Made by a program: the position numbers and the translations under genes. DNA of 33,660 nt from an uncultured Erysipelotrichaceae bacterium (GTDB taxonomy: Bacteria > Bacillota_I > Bacilli_A > Erysipelotrichales > Erysipelotrichaceae): contig CALVGQ010000066.1 of assembly GCA_944327135.1 (NCBI GenBank), positions 1 through 33,660 on the forward strand, read 5' to 3'. The notes below the pieces were generated by a model. The model had not been told where the DNA came from and ran no database searches. It saw nothing but the letters and a program-made list of their open reading frames with translations. Shown here piece by piece: positions 1 through 7,233 of the stretch. Within the stretch, counting starts at the first letter, position 1; the number at the start of each line of letters is the position of its first letter.

Positions 1-273
1 AGTAAGCCGGCGATACGGATCACTTTGATCGATCGAAAAGGGGAATACGGCTGTCATCGTGGGCATCAGATCGGGGATACTTTTGATTTTGATACGGAAC
101 GCGGAAAACTGTGTCCCATGGCCTTGCATGTGGCTTTCCCATATATCGATATTCTTCGCTATGGTGGTAAGATCCCATTTGAAAAAGAAGGAACAGCGAC
201 TTTTTGCTGTCCGGATGTAAAAACGATCAATGTTTTTTTGATTGAAAAGATCGAAGATCCTTCAAAAAAATAA
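1..273 (+). CDS. TIGR04076-like small protein, 3' part only
   Basis: The reading frame is open from the first base of the window, so the start codon lies upstream. The visible 90 residues run into a TAA stop at 271-273. They contain spaced Cys/His patterns (GCHRGH near the start, then CPMALH, then CCPD near the end) with a PYIDILRYGG segment between. This pattern matches, from memory, the TIGR04076 family of small uncharacterised proteins of about 90-100 residues (KGHKxGD...CPMAL...CPD). The role of that family is not established; the conserved Cys residues could bind metal. A TTG at 25 is in frame, but the family-like sequence (IRITLID) begins before it, so I do not take it as the start. A strong hairpin terminator follows directly. 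Confidence 0.7.
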   Translation, partial: SKPAIRITLIDRKGEYGCHRGHQIGDTFDFDTERGKLCPMALHVAFPYIDILRYGGKIPFEKEGTATFCCPDVKTINVFLIEKIEDPSKK

Positions 274-298
274 AATCAGGCCTAGGCCTGATTTTTTT
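272..298. terminator. bidirectional terminator between convergent genes
   Basis: A perfect 24-bp palindrome centred between 283 and 284 (arms ending in CAGGCCT/AGGCCTG) is flanked by A-runs on the left and T-runs on the right. It can therefore terminate both the small plus-strand gene ending at 273 and the minus-strand nnr gene ending at 297, whose stop codon lies in the T-run. Confidence 0.9.
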
Positions 299-1712
299 AG
301 GATGACATAGTATCCAGTATTTTACGAAGTTCTTCTGGCAACTCCTCTGGAAGAAAGGACCACTCTGAACGTGGCGAACGATCGGCTGCCAGGCCATGCA
401 GATAAACAGCCAGAACACAAGCGTCAAAGGGATCCAGATGCTGAGCGGCAAAACCGCCAATCAATCCGCAAAGCACATCACCCGATCCGGCTTTGGCCAG
501 CTTTGGATTTCCTGTCTGATTGATATAGCAACGGCCATCTTCGTCTGCAACAATGGTATGTGGCCCTTTCAATACTAGCAAGCAGTGATGCTGTTTGGCG
601 AATTCCCGTGCAAAATTCAGTTTGTTTTGCTGAATTTCTGGAATTGATTTTTTTATTAAGCCAGAAAACTCTCCTAAATGTGGAGTGCAAATCAGTTTTG
701 CTGAAGCAGTGAAAAAGCTTTCTGGATGATCGCTGAGCCAGCGTAGGGCGGCTGCATCAAGGATTAATGGGACGGTACAATTTTCCAGCAGAATTTCCAT
801 GACAGAATTCAGATCGGTGCATCGGTTCATGCCTGGCCCGGCAAAAACCGCATCCGCATGTACTAACAGATTGCGAAATTCGCTCTGATTTAAAAAATGA
901 CAGACTGCGCTTGGACAAGCGCTGATAATTTGAGGATAAATTGTTTCGTCAATGAGTCCGTGCAAGTAACCAATTCCACTGGCTAAAGCTGCTTTAAAGC
1001 TGAGAATCGCTGCTCCGGCCATTGATTTGCTACCGGCAATGCCAAGACATTGACCATTTTGATTTTTATAGGAATCAATTGCTTTTTTAGGGAGCATGGC
1101 TTGACAGCGCATGGGATCCATTTCTATAAAATCTGTGTGTCCGAAATCCCATCCAAGTTCAACGATTTCAAGCTGATTGAACAGCTGATGATCGCGTTGC
1201 AGCAGATGGGCCGGTTTGCGGGCCCCTAAAACAAAGGTGATTGAACTGTGCAAAGCGTATGGATCCGCTTTGGCGCTGTCTGCTTCCAAGCCACTGTTTA
1301 AATCGATGCTGTATACGGTCAAAGCACTTTCATTAATGGCTTTAAACAAGCTTCGAAGCGACGGTTCCAGCGGCTTGACAAAGGATATCCCGCAAACACA
1401 ATCAATCAGAACGTCAAAAGAATCGATGCGGGATAAAAAGTCATCAAGGGAAAGCAAAAAGGGAGCAATCGCTTTTGTCTGATTTGAGGAAATATCATTC
1501 GGATCAGTGAAAACGATTTTCAATGCATATTCCCAGTCAATCAGGGCTTTAGCAATGACTTGTCCGAGCTGTCCATGCTGGCCAGGACCGCAAAGCAGAA
1601 GAATTTGATCCTGCGGATGAATGCGTTTAGCCAGATGGCATGCACACCGTATTCCAGCAATCTGGATCATTTCCTTTTCTAATGCGGGACTTGTTGATTT
1701 TGTGATGATCAT
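297..1712 (-). CDS. nnrD: bifunctional NAD(P)HX epimerase/dehydratase (epimerase half degenerate)
   Basis: This 471-residue protein has the fused architecture of NAD(P)HX repair enzymes: a YjeF_N epimerase domain (about 1-205) followed by an ADP/ATP-dependent NAD(P)HX dehydratase domain (about 210-471). The dehydratase half looks intact. It has the GIAGSKSMAGAA segment, a GPGMN motif and the diagnostic NPKLAKAGSGDVL box followed by a Gly-rich helix start. In the epimerase half the family motif GPGNNGGDG appears at residues 42-50 as GPGQHGQLG, losing both Asn and the Asp used for NADPHX/K+ binding, although D102 and D135 at other conserved positions remain. Dehydratase activity is likely; epimerase activity is doubtful. 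The start at 1712 follows an AAGGTG ribosome binding site. The gene is divergent from the M20 peptidase, with 57 bp between them. Confidence 0.88.
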   Translation of the reverse strand: MIITKSTSPALEKEMIQIAGIRCACHLAKRIHPQDQILLLCGPGQHGQLGQVIAKALIDWEYALKIVFTDPNDISSNQTKAIAPFLLSLDDFLSRIDSFDVLIDCVCGISFVKPLEPSLRSLFKAINESALTVYSIDLNSGLEADSAKADPYALHSSITFVLGARKPAHLLQRDHQLFNQLEIVELGWDFGHTDFIEMDPMRCQAMLPKKAIDSYKNQNGQCLGIAGSKSMAGAAILSFKAALASGIGYLHGLIDETIYPQIISACPSAVCHFLNQSEFRNLLVHADAVFAGPGMNRCTDLNSVMEILLENCTVPLILDAAALRWLSDHPESFFTASAKLICTPHLGEFSGLIKKSIPEIQQNKLNFAREFAKQHHCLLVLKGPHTIVADEDGRCYINQTGNPKLAKAGSGDVLCGLIGGFAAQHLDPFDACVLAVYLHGLAADRSPRSEWSFLPEELPEELRKILDTMSS

Positions 1713-1769
1713 ACTTTCACCTTCTTTGAATTTAGTGTATCATTTTATCAGAAGAATGGGGGAATTTTT

Positions 1770-2918
1770 ATGGAAATCCGACAGGAAGCACTGGAATATG
1801 TCAAAAACAGTCAAGAAGAATTGATTCAGCTGATTCGTCAGCTGTGCGCGATTCCTTCTTTTTCTCATCATGAGCAAAAAAAAGCAAAGTTTATTCAGCG
1901 CTGGTTTGCTAAAGAAGGCATCGAGGTCACCATTGATGCGATGAACAATGTAATTTTGCCTGTGGAAACGGAAGACAAAAAGGAACTGGTTGTTTTTGCA
2001 GCACATACAGATACGGTTTTTCCGGATGAGACTGGGTTTGAATGCCGCGAAGAAGAGGGGTGGCTGATGGCCCCTGGCGTTGGCGATGATACTGCGAATT
2101 TGGCTGAATTGATGCTGATTGCCCGCTATGTTGCACAGCACGGACTGCATTGTGAAAAAGGCTGTCTTTTTGTATTTAATAGCTGTGAAGAAGGTTTAGG
2201 CAATTTAGATGGAATCCGTTATTTGTTTGAAAGCTATGCCGGACGAATCGATGAATTTTACTCGTTTGATGGCGGATATCATGGAGTGGTAAACAAAGCG
2301 GTTGGATCATCCCGCTACGAGGTGACAGTGAAAACTGAAGGCGGGCACTCCTATGGGGCTTTTGGTAACCGCAATGCGATTGCTTATGCATCGGGATTGA
2401 TTGGAGCACTATATCAGTATAAAGTTCCGACGCGAGGCAAAAGCACCTATAATGTGGGAGTCATTGACGGAGGAACATCGGTGAATACGATTGCTCAAAA
2501 TGCTCGTTTTCTGTTTGAGTATCGCAGTGATGATCGGCAGGACCTTGAGGAAATGAAAGAGTTTTTCATGAAACAGCTGGATGCTTGGCGAGCAATGGGA
2601 ATAGAGGTCGAATTGAAAGTATTGGGAGAACGTCCTTGTATGGGCCCGGTTTCTGAAGCGCGGATGGAAAAGATTTATACGCATGTTTGTGATGTTATTC
2701 GACAGTTTACCGGAACCGATCCAGATCAGCATTCTGGAAGCACAGACTGCAATATTCCGTTTTCATTAGGGATTGCTGGCTGCTGCTTTGGCGGATATCT
2801 TGGTCAAGGGGCACATACACGCGAAGAAAAAATCGAAATTGCCAGCTTGCTGACGGGAATGCAGATTGTGACATGGTTTATCTTGGATTTTTTTCAGCCA
2901 GACAAAGCAGCCCATTAA
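1770..2918 (+). CDS. M20-family metallopeptidase
   Basis: A 382-residue member of the M20/M25/M40 zinc peptidase clan (PepT/ArgE/DapE-like). Visible active-site elements are AAHTDT with metal-ligand H79 and catalytic D81, the GVGDD bridging aspartate region (105-107), the SCEEG general-base glutamates (E140, E141), and SFDGG with D167. A small dimerisation domain follows (about 180-295, including the GGHSYGAFGN segment), and a C-terminal GAHTREEK histidine would complete the metal site. No signal peptide, so probably a cytosolic amino-, di- or tripeptidase or deacylase; exact substrate unknown. The start at 1770 is preceded by a GGGGGAA ribosome binding site. It is transcribed alone and ends at a strong terminator shared with the convergent gene. 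Confidence 0.88.
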   Translation: MEIRQEALEYVKNSQEELIQLIRQLCAIPSFSHHEQKKAKFIQRWFAKEGIEVTIDAMNNVILPVETEDKKELVVFAAHTDTVFPDETGFECREEEGWLMAPGVGDDTANLAELMLIARYVAQHGLHCEKGCLFVFNSCEEGLGNLDGIRYLFESYAGRIDEFYSFDGGYHGVVNKAVGSSRYEVTVKTEGGHSYGAFGNRNAIAYASGLIGALYQYKVPTRGKSTYNVGVIDGGTSVNTIAQNARFLFEYRSDDRQDLEEMKEFFMKQLDAWRAMGIEVELKVLGERPCMGPVSEARMEKIYTHVCDVIRQFTGTDPDQHSGSTDCNIPFSLGIAGCCFGGYLGQGAHTREEKIEIASLLTGMQIVTWFILDFFQPDKAAH

Positions 2919-2920
2919 TT

Positions 2921-2967
2921 AAAAAGCGGCTTCTATAAATTGAATTTTTATAGCAAGCCGCTTTTTA
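2921..2967. terminator. bidirectional hairpin terminator
   Basis: The arms at 2921-2932 and 2955-2966 (AAAAAGCGGCTT / AAGCCGCTTTTT) pair perfectly, with a further CTATAAA/TTTATAG pairing inside. The A-run on one side and T-run on the other serve both the M20 peptidase gene and the convergent minus-strand membrane protein gene ending at 2992. Confidence 0.88.
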
Positions 2968-2991
2968 ACCATCGATGCAGTTGTACAAGAT

Positions 2992-3555
2992 CTATTTTGT
3001 CGAATGCTGCGCTTTCCCTGGCAATGCTGAACCCATCTTAGCTACACAAGTAGCCAGACCGCAGGTATAAAGCAGCTCGAAGGATGCTGTAATGCTGAGT
3101 GCTTCAAGGTAAAGCAACGTGCAAAGCAGACAGGTAATTTGATATAGGTGAGCGATCTGGCGCGCCTGTTTGAAATCGTAAAAGTGAAGTCGAACAAGCA
3201 GAATCCAAAAATAACCGCTTACCCCAAGGAAAAACAGCAATGCAAACAGCAGATGCATGGCTGTGAAAAAACGATTTGATTGAGGGGCATAAGGACAAAG
3301 AAGAGTCAGTAGCAGACAAAGAAAAAGAAATCCCGGGAATAGCCGGCGGCCAAACGAAATGTTCCAGGATTCAGCGTAGAAAGCCATTTGAAGTAAAAGA
3401 AGTCCACCGCTGATCAAGGCCCAGGCCCAGATCATCAAGCGATAATCGGCTAGCTGACCGGTGAAATTGGTTTGTTTCAGCGGCACCAAAAGAGCGGTTA
3501 AAAGGTTGATCAGCAGAATCGTTAAATAGGCTGGCCGATATATTTTCTTAAGCAT
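2992..3555 (-). CDS. unknown membrane protein, about five transmembrane helices
   Basis: A 187-residue hydrophobic protein not assigned to a family. Transmembrane segments are likely at about 9-27, 39-62, 72-91, 96-124 and 137-165, with charged patches between them (KRRLFPG-like at 69-73, FKQARQ around 130). The N-terminus MLKKIYR suggests a cytoplasmic positive end. No catalytic or binding motif is evident. The start at 3555 has an AGGAGAG ribosome binding site at good spacing, supporting a real gene. It is monocistronic and divergent from pheA, with only 69 bp between the two starts, so the two promoters must be very close. It could be a lineage-specific integral membrane protein; no function is proposed. 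Confidence 0.75.
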   Translation of the reverse strand: MLKKIYRPAYLTILLINLLTALLVPLKQTNFTGQLADYRLMIWAWALISGGLLLLQMAFYAESWNISFGRRLFPGFLFLCLLLTLLCPYAPQSNRFFTAMHLLFALLFFLGVSGYFWILLVRLHFYDFKQARQIAHLYQITCLLCTLLYLEALSITASFELLYTCGLATCVAKMGSALPGKAQHSTK

Positions 3556-3571
3556 GTTTCTCTCCTTCTGC

Positions 3572-3599
3572 TTGTACTATACACCCAAAAAGGTATAAT
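3572..3599 (+). promoter_or_regulatory. sigma-A-type promoter for pheA
   Basis: TTGTAC at 3572-3577 and a perfect TATAAT at 3594-3599, separated by 16 bp, lie 25 bp before the pheA start. The site is in the short region shared with the divergent membrane-protein gene. Confidence 0.75.
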
Positions 3600-3624
3600 A
3601 TAAAGAAGGTTTAGGAGTGAAAAA

Positions 3625-4461
3625 ATGAATAAGGTGGGATTTCTGGGGGCTTATGGGACCTTCAGCGAAATTGCAGTCAAACAGTTTTTTCGGGGTAAAA
3701 ATTACACGGCTTGCAGTTACACGAATTTTCCGGATATTATCCGGGAGATTGAACAGGATCAGCTGGATTATGCGATGCTTCCTATTGAAAACACAACGAC
3801 CGGAATCATTTACCGGACTTACGATTTATTGAAAGACAGTGATGTTTTTGCGGTTGGAGAACAAAATGTCCGCATTGAAGAACATTTGATTGGACTTCCG
3901 GGAGCAAAAATTGAAGAACTTCGTGAAGTTTATACTCATCCGGAGCCGATTGAACAATGCCGTGGCTTTTTTAATCAGCATCCTTGGATCCGACCGATTG
4001 CGTTTCAGGATACAGCAAAAAGTGTAGAGTATGTAAAGCAGTGTCAAGATCCGACGAAAGCAGCATTGGCTTCTTGGCTGGCGGCTGAGCATTATGGTTT
4101 GCCGATCCTGATGTCAAGAGTACAGGATAATCAAGAGAATATCACACGTTTTTTCTGTATTGCGCATCATCCGCAAAAGATCAAAGGGGCCAATAAGATT
4201 AGTATGTTTTTTGTTGTGAATCATGAACCAGGGGCTTTATATCATGTCATAGAGGTTTTTGCACGTCATGGCATCAACATGCTTAAGCTGGAATCCCGTC
4301 CGCTCAAGGGCAGGGTGTTTGAGTATTGTTTCTATATTGATTTTGATGGTAGCACCGAACAGCGTTCTACACAGGAGGCATTGGCAGAAGTGCGCCGGCT
4401 TTGTATCGAAATGAAAATTTTAGGCTGTTATCCAAAAGTAGAAAGAGAGGAATGGGTATGA
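3625..4461 (+). CDS. pheA: prephenate dehydratase
   Basis: A 278-residue monofunctional prephenate dehydratase, converting prephenate to phenylpyruvate in phenylalanine synthesis. The catalytic domain (about 1-180) starts with GFLGAYGTFSE, has the MLPIENTTTG loop, and carries the hallmark TRF triplet at 174-176 (NITRFF). A C-terminal ACT regulatory domain (about 192-270) has GALY at 203-206 and ESRP at 223-226, the residues that bind phenylalanine for feedback inhibition in this family. There is no chorismate mutase domain. Length and domain order are normal. The start follows a TTTAGGAGTG ribosome binding site. Its stop overlaps the next gene's start by 4 bp (ATGA), so it is translationally coupled to a thioredoxin-like lipoprotein, an unusual partner. 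Confidence 0.95.
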   Translation: MNKVGFLGAYGTFSEIAVKQFFRGKNYTACSYTNFPDIIREIEQDQLDYAMLPIENTTTGIIYRTYDLLKDSDVFAVGEQNVRIEEHLIGLPGAKIEELREVYTHPEPIEQCRGFFNQHPWIRPIAFQDTAKSVEYVKQCQDPTKAALASWLAAEHYGLPILMSRVQDNQENITRFFCIAHHPQKIKGANKISMFFVVNHEPGALYHVIEVFARHGINMLKLESRPLKGRVFEYCFYIDFDGSTEQRSTQEALAEVRRLCIEMKILGCYPKVEREEWV

Positions 4462-5066
4462 AAAAATGGATCATAGGAATCGGACTGCTGTTTCTTTGTG
4501 CAGGCTGCCAATCTGTGCCGGTACCAACGGCAACGCCTACAGCAGAAAGTGCAAATAAGCCCTGTGATGCGCTGGATCCGTGCGAAGAGGAGACCATTGC
4601 GGCGAACATGCAGGAGTATACGGGACTTCAGGGAGAGCATGTTTTTGTGCAGATTGAATATCGGGATTTGTTATCCATGATTGAAGAAAAAGAAACTGCT
4701 GTGATCTATCTGGGACGGCCCACCTGTCCTTGGTGCCAAGAAGCGGTGCCAATTTTAAATGCTGTAGCAAAAGAATATGATTCGTCGGTTTACTATGTTA
4801 ATACCCGTTCGGATTACAGTCAAAGCACGGCGGGAACGGAAGATAGGAATGCTTTGGTAGAGTTTATGGAAGCGGTTCTTGATGAAAATGAAGAGGGAGA
4901 AAAGACGCTTTATATTCCGGATGTCCTTTTTCTGAAGGAAGGTCAGATCGTGGCAAATCACATCGGAACAGCAGGCGATTATGATGCTCACGAACGAACG
5001 ATGAATGAAGAAGAAATTGCTGAACTGACCCAAATTTACCGGGATGCGTTTGCTTTGCTGAATTGA
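4458..5066 (+). CDS. thioredoxin-fold lipoprotein
   Basis: A 202-residue exported protein. The N-terminus MKKW plus a hydrophobic stretch ends in CAGC, with C17 as a probable lipid-modified cysteine; the -3 residue Cys is atypical for a lipobox. A Thr/Pro/Ala-rich linker follows. The thioredoxin-like domain (about 60-200) has a CPWC redox motif at 90-93 within RPTCPWCQ, and a downstream IPDV segment in the position of the cis-proline loop. It is likely anchored outside the membrane as a thiol-disulfide oxidoreductase or reductase; partner unknown. The start at 4458 was chosen because it gives the signal peptide, has an AGAGAGG ribosome binding site and overlaps the pheA stop as ATGA. A frame extension up to 4401 is only antecedent reading inside pheA. 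Two further Cys pairs (36, 42) near the N-terminus could also be redox active. Confidence 0.85.
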   Translation: MKKWIIGIGLLFLCAGCQSVPVPTATPTAESANKPCDALDPCEEETIAANMQEYTGLQGEHVFVQIEYRDLLSMIEEKETAVIYLGRPTCPWCQEAVPILNAVAKEYDSSVYYVNTRSDYSQSTAGTEDRNALVEFMEAVLDENEEGEKTLYIPDVLFLKEGQIVANHIGTAGDYDAHERTMNEEEIAELTQIYRDAFALLN

Positions 5067-5091
5067 AAAGAAAACAGCTTCTGGATTGAAC

Positions 5092-5120
5092 TTGACAAGT
5101 TTTTTTAATCTCAGTAAAAT
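5092..5120 (+). promoter_or_regulatory. strong sigma-A-type promoter for gmk
   Basis: A perfect -35 TTGACA (5092-5097), 17-bp spacer and TAAAAT -10 (5115-5120), 30 bp before the gmk start. This is the closest match to the housekeeping consensus in the window. Confidence 0.85.
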
Positions 5121-5150
5121 GAAAACATTACAAGGGGAGCAAAAATACTT

Positions 5151-5723
5151 ATGAAAAAAGGCCTGTTGATTGTGGTGAGCGGTCCTAGTGGCGTTGGGAA
5201 AGGAACCGTATTAAAAGAGTTCAAGGATGATCCTGAATTGAATCTGGCTTATTCTGTTTCTATGACGACCCGCGCCAGACGGGAAGGAGAAATAGAAGGT
5301 AAAAACTATTTCTTTGTTTCTCGGGAAGCCTTTGAAACTGCTGTGGCTCAAGGAGAACTGTTGGAATATGCTGAGTTTGTGGGAAATTTTTATGGAACTC
5401 CATTGAGTTACGTTGAAAAGCTTCGCCAAGAGGGAAAAAATGTTCTTCTGGAGATTGAGGTACAAGGATGCATGCAGGTAGCCAAAAAATGCCCTGATGC
5501 ATTGACAATCTTTATCACTCCCCCAAGCATGGAGGAGTTGGAACGTAGGATTCGTGGAAGAGGCACAGAAGCAGAGGAAATTATTCAGCAGCGTTTAAGT
5601 AAGGCCTGCCGCGAGATGGAAATGATCGGACAGTATAAATATGTTGTCTGCAATGATGATCCTAAATTGGCGGCAGATATTATCTCCTTGATCATTAAGC
5701 GTCATATGCAAGAGGCACAATAG
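5151..5723 (+). CDS. gmk: guanylate kinase
   Basis: A 190-residue guanylate kinase, phosphorylating GMP to GDP with ATP in the cytosol. The P-loop GPSGVGKG is at 11-18. SMTTRARREGEIEGKNYFF carries the conserved TTR and G-x-Y/N-F GMP-binding region. ELLEYAEFVGNFYGTP supplies the E-x-Y-G-T lid elements. LLEIEVQG matches the family's LDID-QG segment, with Glu in place of Asp. R-R-G-E residues near 143-150 (RIRGRGTE) are the usual ATP-side arginines. Length is normal. An AAGGGGAG ribosome binding site precedes the ATG. In many Firmicutes gmk sits with yicC and rpoZ; here it is a single-gene unit with its own promoter and a terminator overlapping the stop. Confidence 0.96.
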   Translation: MKKGLLIVVSGPSGVGKGTVLKEFKDDPELNLAYSVSMTTRARREGEIEGKNYFFVSREAFETAVAQGELLEYAEFVGNFYGTPLSYVEKLRQEGKNVLLEIEVQGCMQVAKKCPDALTIFITPPSMEELERRIRGRGTEAEEIIQQRLSKACREMEMIGQYKYVVCNDDPKLAADIISLIIKRHMQEAQ

Positions 5724-5737
5724 AGGCCTCTTTTCTT
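5710..5737 (+). terminator. terminator overlapping the gmk stop
   Basis: AAGAGGC (5710-5716) pairs with GCCTCTT (5726-5732) and is followed by TTTTCTT. The left arm is inside the last gmk codons, so the stop codon lies in the loop. Confidence 0.65.
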
Positions 5738-5777
5738 ATGGAAAAAGCAAGAAACAGCAGGCATTAAAAAAAGGTTC

Positions 5778-5806
5778 TTGTAAAAATATTCCGGATGGAT
5801 TATGAT
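5778..5806 (+). promoter_or_regulatory. promoter upstream of trkA-trkH
   Basis: TTGTAA (5778-5783), 17-bp spacer, TATGAT (5801-5806). Downstream, between the -10 and the start codon, a perfect 7-bp inverted repeat TATGAGA-TT-TCTCATA (5837-5852) sits just before the GGAGGGG ribosome binding site at about 5858-5864. It could be an operator or a leader hairpin. Confidence 0.6.
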
Positions 5807-5868
5807 TCATTATGTCCATTATCTTAAATGCTGAAGTATGAGATTTCTCATATTTTAGGAGGGGAAAA

Positions 5869-7224
5869 ATGAAGATACTAATTGTCGGTTGCGGAAAAGT
5901 CGGAAAGACCTTGGCGCGTCAGCTGAACCAAGAGGGGCATAATATTGTCGTGGTCGATACCAATCGTGAGACCATCGAATCAATTTCCAGTTCGCTGGAC
6001 ATTATGGGAATCGTGGGAAACGGAGCCAGCTATACTATTCAGAAAGAGGCCGGAATTGAAGATGCCGATCTTCTGCTGGCGGTAACCACCAGTGATGAGT
6101 TGAATCTTCTTTGTTGTTTGATTGCCCGAAAAGCAGGAAACTGTCATACGATTGCCCGTGTCAGAAATCCAATTTATAATAAAGAAATCGGTTTTATTCG
6201 AGAAGAGCTTGGATTATCGATGATCATTAATCCAGAACAGGCGGCTGCCAATGAAATTGTCCGTCTGCTTCGTTTTCCTTCAGCAATCAAGATTGAACCT
6301 TTTGCAAAAGGAAAGGTTGAACTGCTCCGGTTTCGAATTCCGGAAAAATCGATCCTTCATCAACGCCGGATTTCTGATATCGTTTCTTTGCTGCGTTGTG
6401 ATGTGCTTGTTTGTGCAGTTGAGCGGGAAGAACAAGTGATTATCCCGAATGGAGATTTTGTATTTGCAAAGGGAGATAAGATTTCGATGATTGCTTCTCC
6501 TAAGCAGGCAAATGATTTTTTCAGAAAAATTTCTTTTGTGACAAATCAAGTCAAAAATACGATGATCGTCGGAGGCGGAACGATTGCGTATTATTTGACG
6601 AAGCAGTTATTGGAAATGGGAATAGAGGTCAAAATCATTGAAAAAAACAAACAGCGCTGTGAAGAACTCAGCGAATTGCTTCCTCGGGCTGTAGTTATTA
6701 ACGGGGATGGATCCAACCAGGAAATCCTTTTGGAAGAGGGGCTGGAGAATATCGAGTCTTTTGTAGCTTTGACGAATTTTGACGAGGAAAATATCATGCT
6801 GTCCTTGTTTGCAGGAACTCGTTCAAAGGCAAAATTGATTACAAAGGTAAATCGTATCACCTTTGATGATGTAGTAGAGCATCTGAATCTTGGAAGCTTG
6901 ATTTCCCCAAAATACATTACTGCAAATAATATTCTTCAATATGTGAGGGCAATGCAGAATGCAAGCGGCAACAATGTTGAAACGCTTTATCAGATTATTG
7001 GAGGCAAGGCGGAGGCTTTGGCTTTTAAAGTTAAAGAAAATTCCAGGGTAGTTGGTATCACACTGGAAGAATTAGCACTGAAAAATAATCTGCTGATCTG
7101 CTGCATCCTTCGAAATGGTCGGGTAATTACCCCACGTGGTCATGATATGATTCGTTTGGGTGATACGGTGATTGTTGTAACTAGCAATGCCGGACTCAAT
7201 GATATTCAGGATATCCTGGCATAG
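5869..7224 (+). CDS. trkA: Trk potassium uptake regulatory subunit TrkA
   Basis: A 451-residue cytosolic NAD(H)-binding regulator of the Trk/Ktr potassium channel. It has the classical duplicated architecture: RCK_N1 (1-125) with dinucleotide-binding GCGKVG at 7-12 and acidic D30; RCK_C1 (about 140-220); RCK_N2 (about 230-355), where the glycine motif is GGGTIA at 235-240 with E258; and RCK_C2 (about 370-451). In the second domain the third glycine of GxGxxG is Ala (A240), so nucleotide binding there may differ from the first. Length matches full TrkA rather than the half-size KtrA. It is followed after 9 bp by trkH, with which it forms the operon and presumably the membrane complex. Confidence 0.95.
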   Translation: MKILIVGCGKVGKTLARQLNQEGHNIVVVDTNRETIESISSSLDIMGIVGNGASYTIQKEAGIEDADLLLAVTTSDELNLLCCLIARKAGNCHTIARVRNPIYNKEIGFIREELGLSMIINPEQAAANEIVRLLRFPSAIKIEPFAKGKVELLRFRIPEKSILHQRRISDIVSLLRCDVLVCAVEREEQVIIPNGDFVFAKGDKISMIASPKQANDFFRKISFVTNQVKNTMIVGGGTIAYYLTKQLLEMGIEVKIIEKNKQRCEELSELLPRAVVINGDGSNQEILLEEGLENIESFVALTNFDEENIMLSLFAGTRSKAKLITKVNRITFDDVVEHLNLGSLISPKYITANNILQYVRAMQNASGNNVETLYQIIGGKAEALAFKVKENSRVVGITLEELALKNNLLICCILRNGRVITPRGHDMIRLGDTVIVVTSNAGLNDIQDILA

Positions 7225-7233
7225 GAGTATACC

